Origin: an uncultured Dysosmobacter sp.
GTDB taxonomy: Bacteria > Bacillota > Clostridia > Oscillospirales > Oscillospiraceae
Length of the DNA: 15,834 bases
Assembly (NCBI GenBank): GCA_934636905.1
Contig: CAKUBJ010000037.1
Span: 1-15,834, forward strand
Direction of reading: 5' to 3'
Shown here: positions 13,581-15,834 of the stretch, piece by piece
Position numbering within the stretch: position 1 is the stretch's first letter
How the letters are laid out: each line of letters opens with the position of its first letter
Program-made: the position numbers and the translations under genes
Notes under the pieces: generated by a model
The model's input: the letters and a program-made list of their open reading frames with translations, nothing else
What the model was told of the DNA's origin: nothing
Databases searched by the model: none

Positions 13581-14324
13581 TCATATGTCAATATACGCCG
13601 CAGCGGCATAGCCCACGCGGCCGTCATACTCCACCACATACCATCCCTGCCACTCGCCGCAGACCGTTACCGCCGCACCACCCGGCAGATTGGCGATGAT
13701 GGTGCCGGAGGAGGACGGTGTGCTGCGGAGATTCAGGGTACCGTAGTTGACCCGGACGGTGCCCTGCACCGGTTCCATGGGCTGGATAAAGGGCAGGCCG
13801 AAGTACTCCGTCAGCGCCCGGACAAGCTGTTGGGCAATGGATTCCACATGGCCTTCAATCCACCGGGCATCGGCGTAGTTGTCGTGGTAGCCGATTTCCG
13901 CCAGCACCGCCGGGAACCGGGAGCGGGACACCTCTCCAAGATTCGCGGCGGCGCGGGTGGTCACCCTGTCCGGCAGGGGGTAAATCTCCCGCAGGTTTTC
14001 CGCAATCAGTTCCGCTCCCCGCCGGCCGCCGCTGCTGCCGGGATAGTAAAAGGCGATGATGCCCCGGGCGGTGGTTTGCGGCTCCCCGTTTCCAATGGCG
14101 TTGGAGTGCAGCGCCAGATAAAAGTCATAATAGCCGCTGTTGGCCTCCCGGATGGCGGCGGCTGCCGAGGTGTCCGGGTCGTTGCGGCGGTACCGGATGC
14201 CGTTGGCGCGGAGGTACGGCTCCATGGCGTCGGCAATCCGGTTCATCCAGTATTCCTCGCTGCCGCTGCCGGTGACGTAGGGGTTCCAGTCCTGAGTGGA
14301 CGGGCTTAAATAGATGATGGGCAT
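13581..14324 (-). CDS. N-acetylmuramoyl-L-alanine amidase-like protein (Amidase_3 fold) with SH3 domain
   Basis: The 247-residue product starts at ATG 14322-14324, with GGGAGGGGG six bases upstream. Residues 1-178 resemble zinc amidases that cut the peptide from muramic acid: EEYWMNRIADAM (23-34), LALHSNA (70-76) and VLAEIGYHDN (140-149, catalytic-type Glu143). The first zinc histidine of the usual GHGG motif is not present; the N-terminus reads IYLSPSTQDWN instead. So metal binding may use other residues, or the enzyme may be altered. Residues ~188-247 are a bacterial SH3 domain (TLNLRSTPSSSGTIIANLPGG, then GWYVVEYDGRVGY), which binds cell wall. There is no signal peptide or membrane segment, so export would need lysis, a holin or mother-cell action. 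It is convergent with the S-layer gene and divergent from rlmI. Confidence 0.85.
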   Translation of the reverse strand: MPIIYLSPSTQDWNPYVTGSGSEEYWMNRIADAMEPYLRANGIRYRRNDPDTSAAAAIREANSGYYDFYLALHSNAIGNGEPQTTARGIIAFYYPGSSGGRRGAELIAENLREIYPLPDRVTTRAAANLGEVSRSRFPAVLAEIGYHDNYADARWIEGHVESIAQQLVRALTEYFGLPFIQPMEPVQGTVRVNYGTLNLRSTPSSSGTIIANLPGGAAVTVCGEWQGWYVVEYDGRVGYAAAAYIDI

Positions 14325-14385
14325 AAAATTCCCCCTCCCATGCAAATTCTGTCTGCCCCATGGTATGGTGTTTTTGCCGGAAACG

Positions 14386-14394
14386 TGCTATACT
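14386..14394 (+). promoter_or_regulatory. Candidate extended -10 promoter of the rlmI-type gene
   Basis: TGCTATACT (14386-14394) is an extended -10 with a 5-of-6 TATAAT match, 33 bases before the ATG at 14428. No good -35 is visible at 16-18 bases upstream. Confidence 0.55.
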
Positions 14395-14427
14395 GTCCCG
14401 GATAAAACGCACAAAGGAGCAGGGCTT

Positions 14428-15657
14428 ATGAAAATGGAGCGGGGCTATCCCGTTTATACCGTCACCCCCAAGGCGGAGGCCGCCATTCTGCGGGGGCATC
14501 CGTGGGTGTACGATGCGGAGATTCTGAGTACGGAGGGAGAAGCCGCCAACGGCGGTCTGGTGGACGTGGTCAGCAAAAAGGGGCGGTATCTGGGCACCGG
14601 GTTCCTGTCTCAGCAGTCCAAAATCCGGGTGCGGCTGATTTCCCGGAACGCCAATGACCGCTTTGACGAGGCCTTCTGGCGGCGGAAGCTGCAATGGGCC
14701 TGGGACTACCGGAAGTCCGTCATGGAACCGGCGGATCTGGACGCCTGCCGCATCATCTTCGGGGAGGCCGACGCCTTCCCCGGCCTGACGGTGGACAAGT
14801 TCCACGACCTCCTCAGCGTGCAGGTGCTGTCCGTAGGCATGGAGAACTTGCAGGATCTCCTGCTGCCTGCATTGGTGGACATTCTCCGGCAGGACGGCCA
14901 GCCTATCCGGGGGGTGTTCCTGCGGAACGACGCGGCGCTCCGGGACAAGGAGGGGCTGCCTCAGGGCAAAGGGTGGTATGCCCTCCCCGGTGAGACGGTG
15001 CCGGACAGCCCGGTGACGGAAATCACGGAAAATGGCGTCCGGTATCTGGTGGACGTGGAAAACGGGCAGAAAACCGGGTTCTTTCTGGATCAGAAGTACA
15101 ACCGCCGGGCGGTAGGCCGTCTGGCGGCAGGGAAAACGGTGCTGGACTGCTTCACCCATACCGGCTCCTTCGCCCTGAACGCCGCTCTGGGAGGGGCAAA
15201 GCACGTCACCGCCGTGGATGTGTCGGAGTCCGCCGTGGAAATGGCACGGGCCAACGCGGAGCGCAACGGGGTGTCCGACAGTATGGACTGCGTAGCCGCC
15301 AACGTGTTCGACCTGTTGCCTCAGCTGGAAAAGGAGCCCCAGAAATACGACTTCATCATTCTCGACCCGCCCGCTTTCACCAAGAGCCGGAAAACCGTGG
15401 CCAACGCCATCACCGGCTACAAGGAGGTCAACTACCGGGCCATGAAGCTGCTGCCCCGGGGCGGGTATCTGGCCACCTGCTCCTGCTCCCACTTTGCCAC
15501 GGCGGAGAAGTTCGAGGCCATGCTCCGCTCCGCCGCCCATGATGCCGGGGTGCAGCTGCGGCAGATCGAAGCCCGGCAGCAATGCTGTGACCACCCCATC
15601 CTCTGGGGCGTGGACGAGACGGACTATTTGAAGTTTTATCTATTCCAGGTCGTATAA
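14428..15657 (+). CDS. rlmI: 23S rRNA (cytosine-5)-methyltransferase, RlmI family
   Basis: The 409-residue protein starts at ATG 14428, eight bases after AAAGGAG (14413-14419). An N-terminal PUA domain (about 8-75, with GHPWVYDAEI) is followed by a linker domain and a class I SAM-dependent methyltransferase domain. Motifs are GQKTGFFLDQ (213-222), the SAM loop VLDCFTHTGSFAL (238-250), AVDVSESAVEMA (262-273), LDPPAFTKS (312-320) and CSCSHF (351-356), whose cysteines fit an m5C mechanism. E. coli RlmI methylates C1962 of 23S rRNA, and the same reaction is likely but not proven here. The gene is monocistronic, with its own promoter and two terminators. Length is close to the usual ~395 residues. 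Confidence 0.92.
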   Translation: MKMERGYPVYTVTPKAEAAILRGHPWVYDAEILSTEGEAANGGLVDVVSKKGRYLGTGFLSQQSKIRVRLISRNANDRFDEAFWRRKLQWAWDYRKSVMEPADLDACRIIFGEADAFPGLTVDKFHDLLSVQVLSVGMENLQDLLLPALVDILRQDGQPIRGVFLRNDAALRDKEGLPQGKGWYALPGETVPDSPVTEITENGVRYLVDVENGQKTGFFLDQKYNRRAVGRLAAGKTVLDCFTHTGSFALNAALGGAKHVTAVDVSESAVEMARANAERNGVSDSMDCVAANVFDLLPQLEKEPQKYDFIILDPPAFTKSRKTVANAITGYKEVNYRAMKLLPRGGYLATCSCSHFATAEKFEAMLRSAAHDAGVQLRQIEARQQCCDHPILWGVDETDYLKFYLFQVV

Positions 15658-15675
15658 ATTCTGTCGAATATTGCG

Positions 15676-15712
15676 AAAAGGACTCGGATACTGATGCATC
15701 CGAGTCCTTTTT
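15676..15712. terminator. Bidirectional intrinsic terminator after rlmI
   Basis: AAAAGGACTCGGAT (15676-15689) pairs with 15698-15711 around an 8-base loop. Five T (15708-15712) follow on the plus strand and four A precede it for the minus strand. Confidence 0.9.
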
Positions 15713-15727
15713 CTCTGCCCCTAAAAT

Positions 15728-15766
15728 AGCGCCCCGGTGCCAAAGGGCACCGGGGCGCTGCTTTTT
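15728..15766. terminator. Second GC-rich terminator hairpin downstream of rlmI
   Basis: AGCGCCCCGGTGCC (15728-15741) pairs perfectly with 15746-15759 around AAAG. Five T occur at 15762-15766 on the plus strand, and on the minus strand the stem leads into ATTTTAG. It probably serves the minus-strand gene entering from the right edge. Confidence 0.8.
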
Positions 15767-15798
15767 CAATTGGTTTTTATTGGGCGCACAAACGGAGA

Positions 15799-15834
15799 TC
15801 AGCCGTATCCGCAGGTCACCAGTTCCCAGGCGCC
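15799..15834 (-). CDS. Possible C-terminal end of a minus-strand gene (cut by window edge)
   Basis: On the minus strand from the window edge the frame reads GAWELVTCGYG and stops at TGA (complement of 15799-15801). The terminator hairpins at 15676-15766 lie just downstream in that direction, which supports a gene ending here. Eleven codons are too few to identify a family, and the frame choice is provisional. Confidence 0.4.
   Translation of the reverse strand, partial: GAWELVTCGYG

Noticed and set aside
14125..15594. A 489-residue minus-strand frame opposite rlmI
   Set aside because: It lies opposite a gene with complete methyltransferase motifs and overlaps the amidase gene start in another frame; it is a shadow.

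Overview
The window reads as a piece of a GC-rich, spore-forming, Gram-positive chromosome, most likely a gut Oscillospiraceae-type Clostridia. The evidence is the germination protease gene gpr beside rpsT (a Bacillota neighbourhood), a type III glutamine synthetase, a DUF1846 protein, an ECF transporter S component, an SLH-anchored surface protein, strong AGGAGG ribosome sites and abundant intrinsic terminators. No rRNA, tRNA, CRISPR array, IS or phage gene was seen.

Layout. 1-1724 (+): the 3' end of an ABC-transporter solute-binding protein gene, a four-helix membrane protein of unknown function and a HAD phosphatase, ending at a bidirectional terminator (1872-1903). 2031-4115 (-): glnN, divergent from a DUF1846 gene (4309-5793, +). 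6059-8411 (+): a tight cluster of an NfeD-like membrane protein, an N-terminally truncated DUF3842 remnant, an ECF S component and a two-part kinase of the uridine kinase type, which looks like a salvage system for a small vitamin- or nucleoside-like compound. 8742-9005 (-) is rpsT, divergent from gpr (9195-10091, +); both appear to start with UUG. 10319-13237 (+) encodes a 972-residue secreted S-layer-type protein with three nearly identical ~136-residue repeats and three SLH motifs. 13581-14324 (-) is an Amidase_3-like plus SH3 protein. 14428-15657 (+) is an RlmI-type rRNA methyltransferase, followed by tandem terminators and possibly the last 11 codons of a minus-strand gene.

The most interesting signal is non-coding. 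The two longest intergenic gaps (8412-8741 and 13238-13580), both between the 3' ends of convergent genes, carry two copies of one structured element in opposite orientation. Each copy has an asymmetric 34-nt inverted repeat (30/34 identical), then a perfect 16-bp hairpin with a 3-nt loop, then a 13-position hairpin with a nearly invariant 17-nt core. Between the copies the stems differ mostly by compensatory changes. Each copy is bracketed by a duplicated terminator-like hairpin that is identical within a locus but different between loci. I do not recognise this as a described family. It could be a small interspersed element, a structured RNA, or both.

Five candidate housekeeping promoters were found (glnN, DUF1846, nfeD-like, rpsT, rlmI). 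All carry an extended -10 (TGn) motif. gpr has a candidate forespore sigma-G promoter.
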